From Serratia marcescens subsp. marcescens ATCC 13880 (GTDB taxonomy: Bacteria > Pseudomonadota > Gammaproteobacteria > Enterobacterales > Enterobacteriaceae), in assembly GCF_017299535.1 (NCBI RefSeq), contig NZ_CP071238.1:4836001-4900000 (forward strand): a stretch of 64,000 nt of DNA. The letters are read 5' to 3'. Under the pieces are notes generated by a model. That model saw nothing but the letters and a program-made list of their open reading frames with translations. It made no database searches and was not told where the DNA came from. The position numbers and the translations under genes were made by a program. This document shows, in pieces, positions 56,577 to 64,000 of this stretch (position 1 is the first letter of the stretch; each line of letters opens with the position of its first letter).

Positions 56577-57926
56577 ATGCGGCTTCAATCCCCCTGGCAA
56601 CCCCGCCTGGCCAACGTAGAAGCCACTACCGTCGAACGGCTGGTGCTGGCGTTGGCTGACGACATTATCGAGGGCAAGCTGCAAGGGGGCGATCGTTTGC
56701 CGGCTCACCGTCCCCTCGCCTGGCAATTGGCGATCGGTCTGGGCACGGTGACCAAAGCCTACGCCATCCTGGAACGACGCGGGCTGGTTCGCAGCGTGAA
56801 AGGCCGCGGGATGTTCGTGGCGATTCGCCGCGCCCGTGAAAAACGCGAAATCGATCTTTCAGCCAATGCGCCGCCGGCGATGCTTACCGATCGTTTGCTG
56901 GCGCGCACGCTGGCCGGCATTGCGCGGAAAATGGATGCGGATCATCTGAACTTCTATTCCCCACCGACCGGGCATCTGGAGCACCGGCGTTTGTTGGCCC
57001 GCTGGCTGGAAAACGCCGGCGTCACGATCGATCCGTCGCACCTGGCGCTGACCAGCAATGCCCGTCAGGCGATTTCGCTGGCGTTTGACCTGGCCTGCGG
57101 GCCACGCGGCACGATACTGACGGAGAGACTCACCTACCCCGGCGCGATCGCGCTGGCCCGGCGTAAAGGCCATCGCCTGATCGGCGTGGAGATCGATGCG
57201 CAAGGCATGGTGCCGCAGGCGCTGGCGAGCGCGCTCGAGCGAGTCTCCTCCGGCCATACCGCGGTCTATCTGACGCCGACGCTGCATAACCCGACGACCG
57301 CCACCATGAGCGCCGAGCGCAGGCAGGCTATCGTCGAGATATGCCGGCAGGCGAATGTCTGGATCATCGAGGATGGCGTCTACGCGCTGGGTCACTCTGC
57401 GGCGCCTGCGCTCGCGGCTTTAGCGCCCGAGCGGGCGTTCCATGTCAATGGCCTGTCGAAAACGCTCGGCCCGGGGTTGCGGATCGGCATGCTGACTCTG
57501 CCGCCCGGCATGCAAACTGCGGCGGAAGAAGCCTTGCAAGATATTCCTTTCGCGCCTTCGCCACTGTCTTGCGCTGTGGTGGAGGAGTGGTTGTCCAGCG
57601 GCGCAATCGAGACGATACCGCAAGCGTTGCGCCATGAGGCTCAGCGAAGAGTGCATCTGGCCACCTCGATATTTGATGCCGACGACTGCGTATCGCATCC
57701 CGACGCTTATCATGTCTGGCTGCCGATGCCGCGTGAAACCGCCGAGTCGGTGGCCGCCGCCGCCGCATTGGTCAACGTAAAGGTGACGCCGCCGGACACC
57801 GTGATGGTGGCCCGCGACGAACGTGCGACGGGCATTCGCCTGTGCCTGGGTTCCCCCTCGCCGGACGAGCTAACGGCAGGCCTGACGCAGCTGGCACAGC
57901 TGTTGAAAGAGCATCGGAACGGCTGA
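56577..57926 (+). CDS. MocR-type regulator (GntR HTH fused to aminotransferase-like domain)
   Basis: A 449-residue protein with a GntR winged helix (about 15-80: LADDIIEGKLQGGDRLPAHR and GTVTKAYAILERRGLVRSVKG) and a class I aminotransferase-like domain with PLP lysine K295 in HVNGLSKTLGPGLRIGML. The ATG at 56577 has GGAGAG upstream; a frame open to 56538 starts inside the operator palindrome and is rejected. Divergence from the LysE gene suggests it controls that exporter. Confidence 0.87.
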   Translation: MRLQSPWQPRLANVEATTVERLVLALADDIIEGKLQGGDRLPAHRPLAWQLAIGLGTVTKAYAILERRGLVRSVKGRGMFVAIRRAREKREIDLSANAPPAMLTDRLLARTLAGIARKMDADHLNFYSPPTGHLEHRRLLARWLENAGVTIDPSHLALTSNARQAISLAFDLACGPRGTILTERLTYPGAIALARRKGHRLIGVEIDAQGMVPQALASALERVSSGHTAVYLTPTLHNPTTATMSAERRQAIVEICRQANVWIIEDGVYALGHSAAPALAALAPERAFHVNGLSKTLGPGLRIGMLTLPPGMQTAAEEALQDIPFAPSPLSCAVVEEWLSSGAIETIPQALRHEAQRRVHLATSIFDADDCVSHPDAYHVWLPMPRETAESVAAAAALVNVKVTPPDTVMVARDERATGIRLCLGSPSPDELTAGLTQLAQLLKEHRNG

Positions 57927-58087
57927 CAAACGGAAGAGAAAGGTTACGCGCACGGGCCGACCGGCTCAGGACTGTTCTTTTTGTGCGGTTTACTATTCCC
58001 TTCGCACCCGCCTGCTTTTTCTGCCATTATTCTGCCTGATAAATTAGCGGGACTGATACAACCTCCCCGCGCCTCTGGAGAACACCG

Positions 58088-58582
58088 ATGCTGTTCAAAC
58101 TATGCAAAACCCTTGCGATGGCCTGCGTGGCCCTGATTATCGCCCAGAGCAGCGCGCTCAGCTTTACCCTAGAAGTGGCGGGCAAGATCGACAACGTGAC
58201 CGACCCGGTCAAAAAAAGCTATCTGTTCACCGATAAGCAGCTGTTGGCGATGCCGGTGCGCAGCATCACCACCTCCACTTCCTGGACGCCGCAGAGAAAA
58301 TTTGAAGGGATTTCGGTGGCCGATATCCTGGAGCGCGTCGGCGCCAAGGGCGAGACGCTGACTTTCTACGCGCTGAACGATTATTACATCGACGTGCCGC
58401 TGTCCGACGTCAAGAAATACAACATGATCCTGGCCTACAGGATGGACGGGGAAATGCTGAAGCTCAGAAACTTCGGCCCGCTGTTCCTGGTTTACCCACG
58501 CGACGCCGCCGGGCCTGAACTGAACTCGCCGTTGTACAATTCACGCTTTATCTGGCAAGTCGACAGGATCGTGATCAAATGA
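58088..58582 (+). CDS. Periplasmic SUOX-fold (molybdopterin-binding-like) protein
   Basis: A 164-residue protein with a signal peptide (about residues 1-25). The mature part matches the small oxidoreductase molybdopterin-binding fold: SFTLEVAGKIDNV, KFEGISVADILERVGA, the Tyr-rich YALNDYYIDVPLSDVKKY and the end SRFIWQVDRIVIK. The cofactor-ligating Cys of true sulfite-oxidase enzymes is not apparent, so it is more likely a ligand-binding or sensor partner. Its end overlaps the histidine kinase start by 4 bases. Confidence 0.72.
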   Translation: MLFKLCKTLAMACVALIIAQSSALSFTLEVAGKIDNVTDPVKKSYLFTDKQLLAMPVRSITTSTSWTPQRKFEGISVADILERVGAKGETLTFYALNDYYIDVPLSDVKKYNMILAYRMDGEMLKLRNFGPLFLVYPRDAAGPELNSPLYNSRFIWQVDRIVIK

Positions 58583-60363
58583 AGCTGACGACCTTTAAGA
58601 ACGGCAGCAGGCTGGCGATCCCGGCCATCTTTGCCGCGCTGTTTTTAGTGGCTTCGACCGTCACGCTCTATTACTACAGCGCCACCCTGTCGAAAAAAGG
58701 GCTGTATGCCATCGCCGGCACGCAGGAGAATTACTCCTGGTCTATCGCCAAGTTCTCCATCAAGCTGGCGGAGTTCGACACGCTGGTCGAGCAGCAAAGC
58801 CATGCCGCGCAGGTGGACAGCGACAATCTGCGGCTGCGGTTCGAAATCCTCTATTCGCGCTTTTACGTGCTGGAAACCGTCTCCGAATCCACGCAACCGC
58901 TGTACGCCGAGCCGGGCTACCCGGAAGTGGTCAAGCAGATGCGCCTGCAGATGGATCGCATCGATAAACTGCTGGATAACCCGAAAATCGACTTCAGCCA
59001 GGTTTTCGCGGCCATGAAGGCCATCAAGCCTTACGCCATCGAAATGGCCAACCTGACCGACCACGCCGAGGTGAAGCAGCGCACCGCAGCCTATGAGGAT
59101 TACATCGAGAAACGGCACATTATTTTCTATGGGCTGGTGATCGTCATGTTCTCGGTGATCGCGCTGATCGCCATCACCCTGATCGTGTTCCGCCAGCAGC
59201 GGCTGACCATTCGCCAGCAGGCCAAAGCCATTGAGGCGGAGAAAGCGACGCGCACCAAAAACGCCTTCCTCGGCGCCATCGGCCACGAGCTGCGCACCTC
59301 ATTGCAGAGCGTGATGTCGGCCATCGACGTGCTGGTGAACACCCGAGTGTCGGCGGAGCATGCGGACACTTTCCAGCGGCTGGAGACCGCCGCGCAGCAA
59401 ATCGAAAGCCAGATGAAGGATCTGACCGACTACGCGCACCTCGACAGCGGCATGATGGAATTGCGCATCGTGCCGTTCGACGCGCAGAAGCTGATCGCGG
59501 AAACCGCCAACGAAATCGCCACCCTGACCCGCAAAGAGCAGGTCAAACTGAGCTGCGAAGTGGAGTGCAGCCACCTGTTGGTGCACTCCGATCCGCTGCG
59601 CATCCGGCAGATTATCGTCAACCTGCTGACCAACGCCTACAAATACACCGAAAGCGGCAGCATTACGCTGCACAGCTGCCTGCGCCGCCAGCCGGGCGGC
59701 AATTCGTTGATCATCGAAGTGACCGACACCGGCATCGGTATTGAAAAAGACCAGCTCGATCAGATATTCAAACCCTTTACCCAGTTGGATCAGTCGCATA
59801 CCAAACAGTATGCCGGCGTGGGGATGGGGCTGGCGATCGTGCACGGCCTGGTGACGCTGCTCAACGGCACCATCACGGTATACAGCGAAATCAAGAAAGG
59901 CAGCACCTTTATCGTCAGCATTCCGGTGCAGATCAGTGAAGAAGAGCGCGCCGACGAGCCCGCCGCCGCCAATGCCCCCCTGCAGCAAAAGCCGCAGCAG
60001 GTGCTGGTGGTGGATGACAACAAGTCGGTGGGTGACGCCTTTGCGGCGCTGCTGGACAAGCTGGGCTACCAGCACGAACTGTGCGACTCGCCGGAGCGCG
60101 CGTTGCAGAAACTGCTCAGACGCCCTTACGACGCGCTGTTGCTGGATCTGCAGATGCCGGGCATCGACGGCGCCGCCCTGGCCAGGCAGCTGCGCAATCG
60201 TCGCGGCCCCAACCGCCATGTGCCAATCATCGGCATCAGCGCCTATACGCCGGAGCAGCTGACGGCGGATCAGCGCGCCCTGTTCGATAACTACCTGATG
60301 AAACCGGTTCGGCTGGATGCGCTATCGAGCGCGCTGGCCGAGGTGTTCCCCGCTAAAGATTAA
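58579..60363 (+). CDS. Hybrid sensor histidine kinase
   Basis: A 594-residue membrane kinase. TM1 lies at about 11-36, a periplasmic sensor region at 37-180 and TM2 at about 181-206. The phospho-acceptor is His236 in AIGHELRTSLQS. The ATPase domain has N in IVNLLTNAYKYTESG, G1 TDTGIGIEKDQ and G2 GVGMGLAIVHGL. A C-terminal receiver (about 475-590) has acceptor Asp523 in LLLDLQMPG and Lys in LMKPVR. Translation is coupled to the upstream SUOX-fold protein, and it overlaps the convergent HTH-receiver gene by 11 bases. Confidence 0.93.
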   Translation: MKLTTFKNGSRLAIPAIFAALFLVASTVTLYYYSATLSKKGLYAIAGTQENYSWSIAKFSIKLAEFDTLVEQQSHAAQVDSDNLRLRFEILYSRFYVLETVSESTQPLYAEPGYPEVVKQMRLQMDRIDKLLDNPKIDFSQVFAAMKAIKPYAIEMANLTDHAEVKQRTAAYEDYIEKRHIIFYGLVIVMFSVIALIAITLIVFRQQRLTIRQQAKAIEAEKATRTKNAFLGAIGHELRTSLQSVMSAIDVLVNTRVSAEHADTFQRLETAAQQIESQMKDLTDYAHLDSGMMELRIVPFDAQKLIAETANEIATLTRKEQVKLSCEVECSHLLVHSDPLRIRQIIVNLLTNAYKYTESGSITLHSCLRRQPGGNSLIIEVTDTGIGIEKDQLDQIFKPFTQLDQSHTKQYAGVGMGLAIVHGLVTLLNGTITVYSEIKKGSTFIVSIPVQISEEERADEPAAANAPLQQKPQQVLVVDDNKSVGDAFAALLDKLGYQHELCDSPERALQKLLRRPYDALLLDLQMPGIDGAALARQLRNRRGPNRHVPIIGISAYTPEQLTADQRALFDNYLMKPVRLDALSSALAEVFPAKD

Positions 60364-61204
60364 AACAGCGTTGCAGTGCGGCTTCGATCACATGGAGCCG
60401 CACCGGTTTTTCATAAGGACCGAGCACATCGTACTCGCGCATCGCCTGAGCGATCTCCGACTCGCGTCGGTCGGTGCCCAGTTCGCCGGTCAGCACCAGT
60501 ACCGGCGCGTCCGGGTTGTCGGAGGCGCGGATGGTGGCGATACAGCGATCCGCCGTTTCCTCACCGATCAGCCAGTCCACCACGTAACCGTCGAACAGGC
60601 TTTGCTGCAGCGCTTGGCAGAAGCTGTCGACATCGTAAAACGCCACTGCGTTGAAACCGCAGCCGCCGAGGTACTTGGCCAGCTCATCGGCCGCCTGATG
60701 CGAATCGTCCAATACCGCGATGCTCAACCGCTCGTCATCGCCGTAACCGGGCCGAATTTCTATCAGTTCGACGCCGTAACGCGGGCCTGCCGGCGCCTCA
60801 TCGGCGCGATAGATATGCCATTGCCCCTCCACGCGCAGCGCCACAAATTCCGCCGGCCGCCCGGCAGGAAGTTCGTCGCCAATGTGCCCGACGCAGGGCA
60901 TCGCCACCCCCGCCACGAAAAAGATGGCATCACGCGCCATGTTTGGCTCGGTCGTCTCATGTTCGGCGCTCAAATCGGCGATCGCCGCCGGCGTTTCTCC
61001 CAACGCGGCCGCGACGCTGTTGATCTGTTCCAGCGTCCAGGGGCTTTGCCCTTTCAATTTGCGGTGCGCATGTGAAAAACTCAGATCCAAGATGCGGCTG
61101 AGTTCGCGGGCATGCTGACGTTTTCCAATCCCGTAATGTAAAAACAGCTCCCTGACCCGATTGGCAATCGACTGTGAATCGAATTTTTGATGATTGTTAT
61201 CCAT
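60353..61204 (-). CDS. Response regulator with N-terminal HTH (BetR-like) and C-terminal receiver
   Basis: A 283-residue protein. Residues about 10-75 form an HTH (RVRELFLHYGIGKRQHAREL ... FSHAHRKLKGQSPWTLEQIN), similar to the BetR domain. A middle segment (90-165) is of unclear fold. A C-terminal receiver (about 165-283) has acidic pair DD in AVLDDSHQ, phospho-acceptor Asp210 (YVVDWLIGE), Thr in VLVLTGE and Lys in YEKPVR. The reversed order, DNA-binding domain first, is unusual. It converges with the hybrid kinase gene and is its probable partner. Confidence 0.83.
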   Translation of the reverse strand: MDNNHQKFDSQSIANRVRELFLHYGIGKRQHARELSRILDLSFSHAHRKLKGQSPWTLEQINSVAAALGETPAAIADLSAEHETTEPNMARDAIFFVAGVAMPCVGHIGDELPAGRPAEFVALRVEGQWHIYRADEAPAGPRYGVELIEIRPGYGDDERLSIAVLDDSHQAADELAKYLGGCGFNAVAFYDVDSFCQALQQSLFDGYVVDWLIGEETADRCIATIRASDNPDAPVLVLTGELGTDRRESEIAQAMREYDVLGPYEKPVRLHVIEAALQRCFNL

Positions 61205-61530
61205 TTGTTCCTTCGATTTTTTTTACTGATTTATCAGTCGTTTTGATTATTTCTGCTGAAAAAGCCACACCTAAAACTAGCATCCCATGCAATTATGCGT
61301 TAAAAACGTTGCTTGACATACCATGTTGTATCGTCAAACATGGTATCAAAAGAGACATACAGCAATACACTATAAAAAATAACACCAGCACGATTTTTAA
61401 TAATAACCATAGTAACACCAGGGAAAATTTGTTCCGTTGCCGCTACTGAGACGATGCTCACATCGCTTGGACTGCATAAGCAAAACGGGGCTTGAGCCTT
61501 TAGCGCTAATCTGTTTTACCCACTTTTAAG
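61205..61530. other. AT-rich interval upstream of the response regulator gene, possible small RNA
   Basis: About 326 bases without a credible gene; a 91-codon frame from 61174 runs into the response regulator on the other strand and has no ribosome site. It contains a TTGACA at 61313, a 10-bp inverted repeat, and ends at a plus-strand terminator with no gene in front of it. Confidence 0.4.
61318..61346. repeat. Perfect 10-bp inverted repeat upstream of the response regulator gene
   Basis: ATACCATGTT (61318-61327) and AACATGGTAT (61337-61346) flank a nine-base spacer, 114 bases before the start of the HTH-receiver gene. The spacing and symmetry suit a dimeric regulator. Confidence 0.6.
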
Positions 61531-61558
61531 CCGGGATCCGTCAGGGTCCCGGTTTTTT
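61531..61558 (+). terminator. Orphan plus-strand terminator
   Basis: CCGGGATCC and GGGTCCCGG pair with one G-U around a GTCA loop and are followed by six T. No plus-strand gene precedes it within the window region, since both neighbouring genes lie on the minus strand. Confidence 0.8.
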
Positions 61559-61603
61559 ATTGCCCTGGTGCCGCGCCATCATACGGACTCACCCCGCAGC
61601 CGC

Positions 61604-61636
61604 AAATAAAAACGGAGCCGGCATGCCGGCTCCGTT
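61604..61636 (-). terminator. Terminator of the autotransporter gene
   Basis: A perfect 26-base palindrome (61611-61636) beginning AACGGAGCCGGC is followed, on the minus strand, by TTTATTTG. It lies 23 bases beyond the autotransporter stop. Confidence 0.85.
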
Positions 61637-61658
61637 CACCCTGTAATGACCGCTTGGC

Positions 61659-64000
61659 TTAGAAACGCCAGGTGAAACCGGCGTTGACGCTGTTGTCCTG
61701 GTGGTTCTGCGACAGCAGCCCGCCGTAGCCCAGCGACAGCGAGGCGTTCTCGTTCACCGCCACTTCCGCCCCCGCCTTCAGCACCATCCCGTCGCGCGAC
61801 ACCGGCACGCTGTCCACCACGAACGGCGCGTTGCCGCCGTTGAACCGCAGCCCGGTGCCACGCTCCAGCCCGCCGTACTGGTGTTGCCACCCCAGCTCGC
61901 TGCGCAGCGCCACCGTCGTGCCCGGGCTCACCTGCCACTCAGTGTCCGCGCGCAGTCCCAGCGTCGACACCGTCGCGTCGGTGTGCTGCTTGTCGCCGCG
62001 CAGCGCCGCTGCGCCGCCGCTTTCCGCAATGCCGTTGTTTTCAAAGTTCACGTACGCCAGGTTGACGAACGGCTCCAGGTTCAGCCACTCGCCCTTCACG
62101 CTGTAGCCCGCTTCCGCGAACAGCTGCTCGGTGCGCGCGCTGTACTTCGCCGTGTCGCGGTCCGACTGCATCCCGTAGTTCACCGACCGCTTGGTGTCGA
62201 TGCGGTGCCAGGTGTAGCCCGCCCCGCCGCGTAGCGCCAGCGCCCCGAACTGCTTGTCGCCGTACGCCGCCAGGTGGTAGTTGTCGCTGTCCGCCTTCGA
62301 CCCGTACCCGCCGTGCAGCGAGGTGCGGGTGTAGCCGGTCGCCACCCCCAGCCGCCAGTCGGCCGCCGCCGCCGAGTCCAGCCCCACCAGCACCCCGTAG
62401 GTCGAGGCCTGATAGCCGGTGGCGTTGGCGTCGCCCGACGCATGGTCCCACGCTCCCAGCAGCTGCGCCCAGGCGCCGTCCTCGTCCGCCTTGATGGCCG
62501 ACGAGCTCGCCAGCCCTTCCGCCTGACGCAGACGCCCGTTCAGCGCCTCACGCAGGTAGCGGCTGTCGTTCACCAGCGCCGACGCGATGTCCGCATGGAT
62601 TTGCCCCGACAGCTGACGGAACGCCTGCCGCGCCTCGCCCGCCGTGCCGCTGTTGAGCAGGCTCTCGTACACCGGGTTGCCCGCCGCCAGCGCATCCGCC
62701 GCCGCCGCCACCGCCCGTTCGTTCGGCGTCTGCGCCACGCTGGCGAAGCTTGTGCCGTTGCGCCCGACGCTCAGCGTTACCCCGGTCGGCTGGTAGCTCA
62801 GCCCGGTGCCGAGGAACAGGTAGTTCGGCGCCACCGCGTCAAACTGCCCGCTCACCCCCTGCTGCGCGCTCAGGATGGTGTACTGCTGGCCCAGCAGGCT
62901 GCGCACCTCGCTTTGCGTCAGCAGGTTGCTGCTGTTCTCCAGCGTGACCGCCACCTCGCCGCCGCCGATCGTCGCCGCTCCACCGCTCTGGATCCGATCG
63001 CTCTGGCCGTTCGGCCCCACTTCCACCGCATAGCGCGAACCCGGCTCGAAGCTGACGTCGCCGGCCACGTTCAGGGTGCCGATCGAGTTGCCCGGCGCCA
63101 CGGTGCCGCCGCGGCGGGCGGTCAGCGAACCGACGGTGCCGCTGCCGCCGACGATGCCGCCGCTCTGCACGCTGACGGCCGAGGTGACCGAGCCGTTGAT
63201 CGCCAGCCGCCCCTGATTGACCAGCGTCGGCCCGGAATAGGTGTTGGCGCCGGTCATGACCAGCGTGCCCCTCCCTTCTTTGGTCAGGCCGCCATGGCCG
63301 GAGATGTTGTTGGAGTAGACTTCCAGTTCGCAACTGATGTCGTCACACTTTCTGGCGTGCAGCGTGCCGGCATCCACCTCGGCGCCCAGACCCGGAATAT
63401 TGGCGACAAACTGGGTCGGGCCGTAGGCCACGCCCGTCGGATCCGGAATGCGGAACTCCGCAGGAATATCTTCGACGGTATAGAACATGCCCGGGCCGTT
63501 GATGGCTTTGCCCAGGTTGATCATCCCCCAGCCGTAGAGCGCGTCGATGCCCGGCGCGCCCATGTCGGTGGCGGTGGTTTTCAGCACGTCGGCAATCTGC
63601 GCCGAGCTCATGTACGGGAAGCGCTGCAGCAACACCGCCACCGCGCCGGTGACGTGCGGCGTCGCCATCGAGGTGCCGTTTTTATTGCCGTAGTCCGACA
63701 CCAGGTTGGCCGGATCGGAACCGTTGGCCACGGTGCTGTAGATTTTGCTGCCCGGCGACGAGACGCAGAAGCTGGCGGTATAGCCGCAACGGGAAGAGAA
63801 GCTGCTGATGGTGTAAGGCACGCTGTTGGTCGATGTCGCATCCTGCGCCACGCTGGCGACCGACAGCCAGTTCGGCGCGATGTCCGGCACGAAATAGGCC
63901 AGGCCGCTGATCACATCCGGCTGATTGTAGTTGCCGTCGTTACCGGCGGCGAACAGCACCAGAATATTTTTGCGCGCCGCGTCGATGGCGCCCTGATAGC
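61659..64000 (-). CDS. Subtilisin-type serine protease autotransporter (partial, N-terminus outside window)
   Basis: About 780 residues are visible; the reading frame is open to the right edge. The protease domain shows the oxyanion Asn in LFAAGNDGNYNQ and the catalytic Ser in NGTSMATPHVTGAV (codon 63669-63671). A passenger-associated repeat region carries GGLTKEGRGTLVMTGANTYS. The C-terminal autotransporter barrel ends SVNAGFTWRF. It resembles the secreted serine protease (Ssp) and its homologues of S. marcescens. The barrel should export the protease across the outer membrane. Catalytic Asp and His lie outside or near the edge. Confidence 0.9.
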   Translation of the reverse strand, partial: YQGAIDAARKNILVLFAAGNDGNYNQPDVISGLAYFVPDIAPNWLSVASVAQDATSTNSVPYTISSFSSRCGYTASFCVSSPGSKIYSTVANGSDPANLVSDYGNKNGTSMATPHVTGAVAVLLQRFPYMSSAQIADVLKTTATDMGAPGIDALYGWGMINLGKAINGPGMFYTVEDIPAEFRIPDPTGVAYGPTQFVANIPGLGAEVDAGTLHARKCDDISCELEVYSNNISGHGGLTKEGRGTLVMTGANTYSGPTLVNQGRLAINGSVTSAVSVQSGGIVGGSGTVGSLTARRGGTVAPGNSIGTLNVAGDVSFEPGSRYAVEVGPNGQSDRIQSGGAATIGGGEVAVTLENSSNLLTQSEVRSLLGQQYTILSAQQGVSGQFDAVAPNYLFLGTGLSYQPTGVTLSVGRNGTSFASVAQTPNERAVAAAADALAAGNPVYESLLNSGTAGEARQAFRQLSGQIHADIASALVNDSRYLREALNGRLRQAEGLASSSAIKADEDGAWAQLLGAWDHASGDANATGYQASTYGVLVGLDSAAAADWRLGVATGYTRTSLHGGYGSKADSDNYHLAAYGDKQFGALALRGGAGYTWHRIDTKRSVNYGMQSDRDTAKYSARTEQLFAEAGYSVKGEWLNLEPFVNLAYVNFENNGIAESGGAAALRGDKQHTDATVSTLGLRADTEWQVSPGTTVALRSELGWQHQYGGLERGTGLRFNGGNAPFVVDSVPVSRDGMVLKAGAEVAVNENASLSLGYGGLLSQNHQDNSVNAGFTWRF

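Noticed and set aside
61174..61449. 91-codon plus-strand frame before the autotransporter
   Set aside because: Begins inside the opposite-strand regulator gene and has no ribosome site; composition fits non-coding AT-rich DNA.

Overview
The window is a GC-rich enterobacterial chromosome segment. Gene content and order fit Serratia, most likely S. marcescens or a close relative: a myo-inositol locus, a pap/mrp-ordered fimbrial operon, srfABC, the pitA-uspB-uspA/rsmJ-prlC-rlmJ-gor backbone, and a subtilisin-type autotransporter at the right edge that resembles the secreted serine protease of S. marcescens. The species call is inference from protein resemblance. I see no rRNA, tRNA or CRISPR array.

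Layout. (1) 1-7.8 kb, myo-inositol catabolism: the end of iolC, an RpiR-type regulator (iolR), a type II toxin-antitoxin pair lodged inside the locus, iolA-iolB on the minus strand, and a divergent inositol porter with a TIM-barrel isomerase. (2) 7.8-9.3 kb, the fetAB ABC exporter. (3) 9.4-19.5 kb, a fimbrial island: a PapI/FaeA-like regulator, a periplasmic FKBP isomerase with a lipoprotein, a 757-bp AT-rich control region containing GATC sites, then a seven-gene chaperone-usher operon closed by a LuxR-type regulator. (4) 19.6-28.7 kb, a MocR regulator, an EamA exporter and srfABC. (5) 28.7-32.6 kb, a LysR regulator divergent from an aldo/keto reductase, SDR and SRPBCC operon, then a VOC protein. 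(6) 33-54.3 kb, the conserved backbone yhiN, pitA, uspB, uspA, gdhA, rsmJ, prlC, rlmJ and gor, interrupted by an SDR/LysR pair, a pentulose-type ABC transporter/kinase/isomerase operon, and a HIT/ASCH pair. (7) 54.3-57.9 kb, DinB-like, PhzF-like and LysE genes plus a second MocR regulator. (8) 58-61.2 kb, a signalling module: a periplasmic SUOX-fold protein, a hybrid histidine kinase and a convergent HTH-receiver protein. (9) 61.6 kb to the end, the autotransporter protease.

How the genes work together. Inositol is imported by the porter and degraded by Iol enzymes under IolR; several GAAA/TTTC inverted repeats upstream of iolR and in the iolA/porter interval are candidate operators. The fimbrial operon appears to be under pap-like control. 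The sugar operon at 41.2-48.0 kb encodes a complete import and phosphorylation route, but its ATPase gene is frameshifted in this sequence, so import through this transporter should fail unless the shift is a sequence error.

The points most worth a second look are the frameshifted ATPase, the PapI-like/GATC fimbrial switch, the SUOX-fold/kinase/HTH-receiver module, srfABC (an actin-fold protein beside a GTPase-like protein with a damaged P-loop), the cysteine-rich LuxR protein, and an orphan terminator that may end a small RNA near 61.5 kb.
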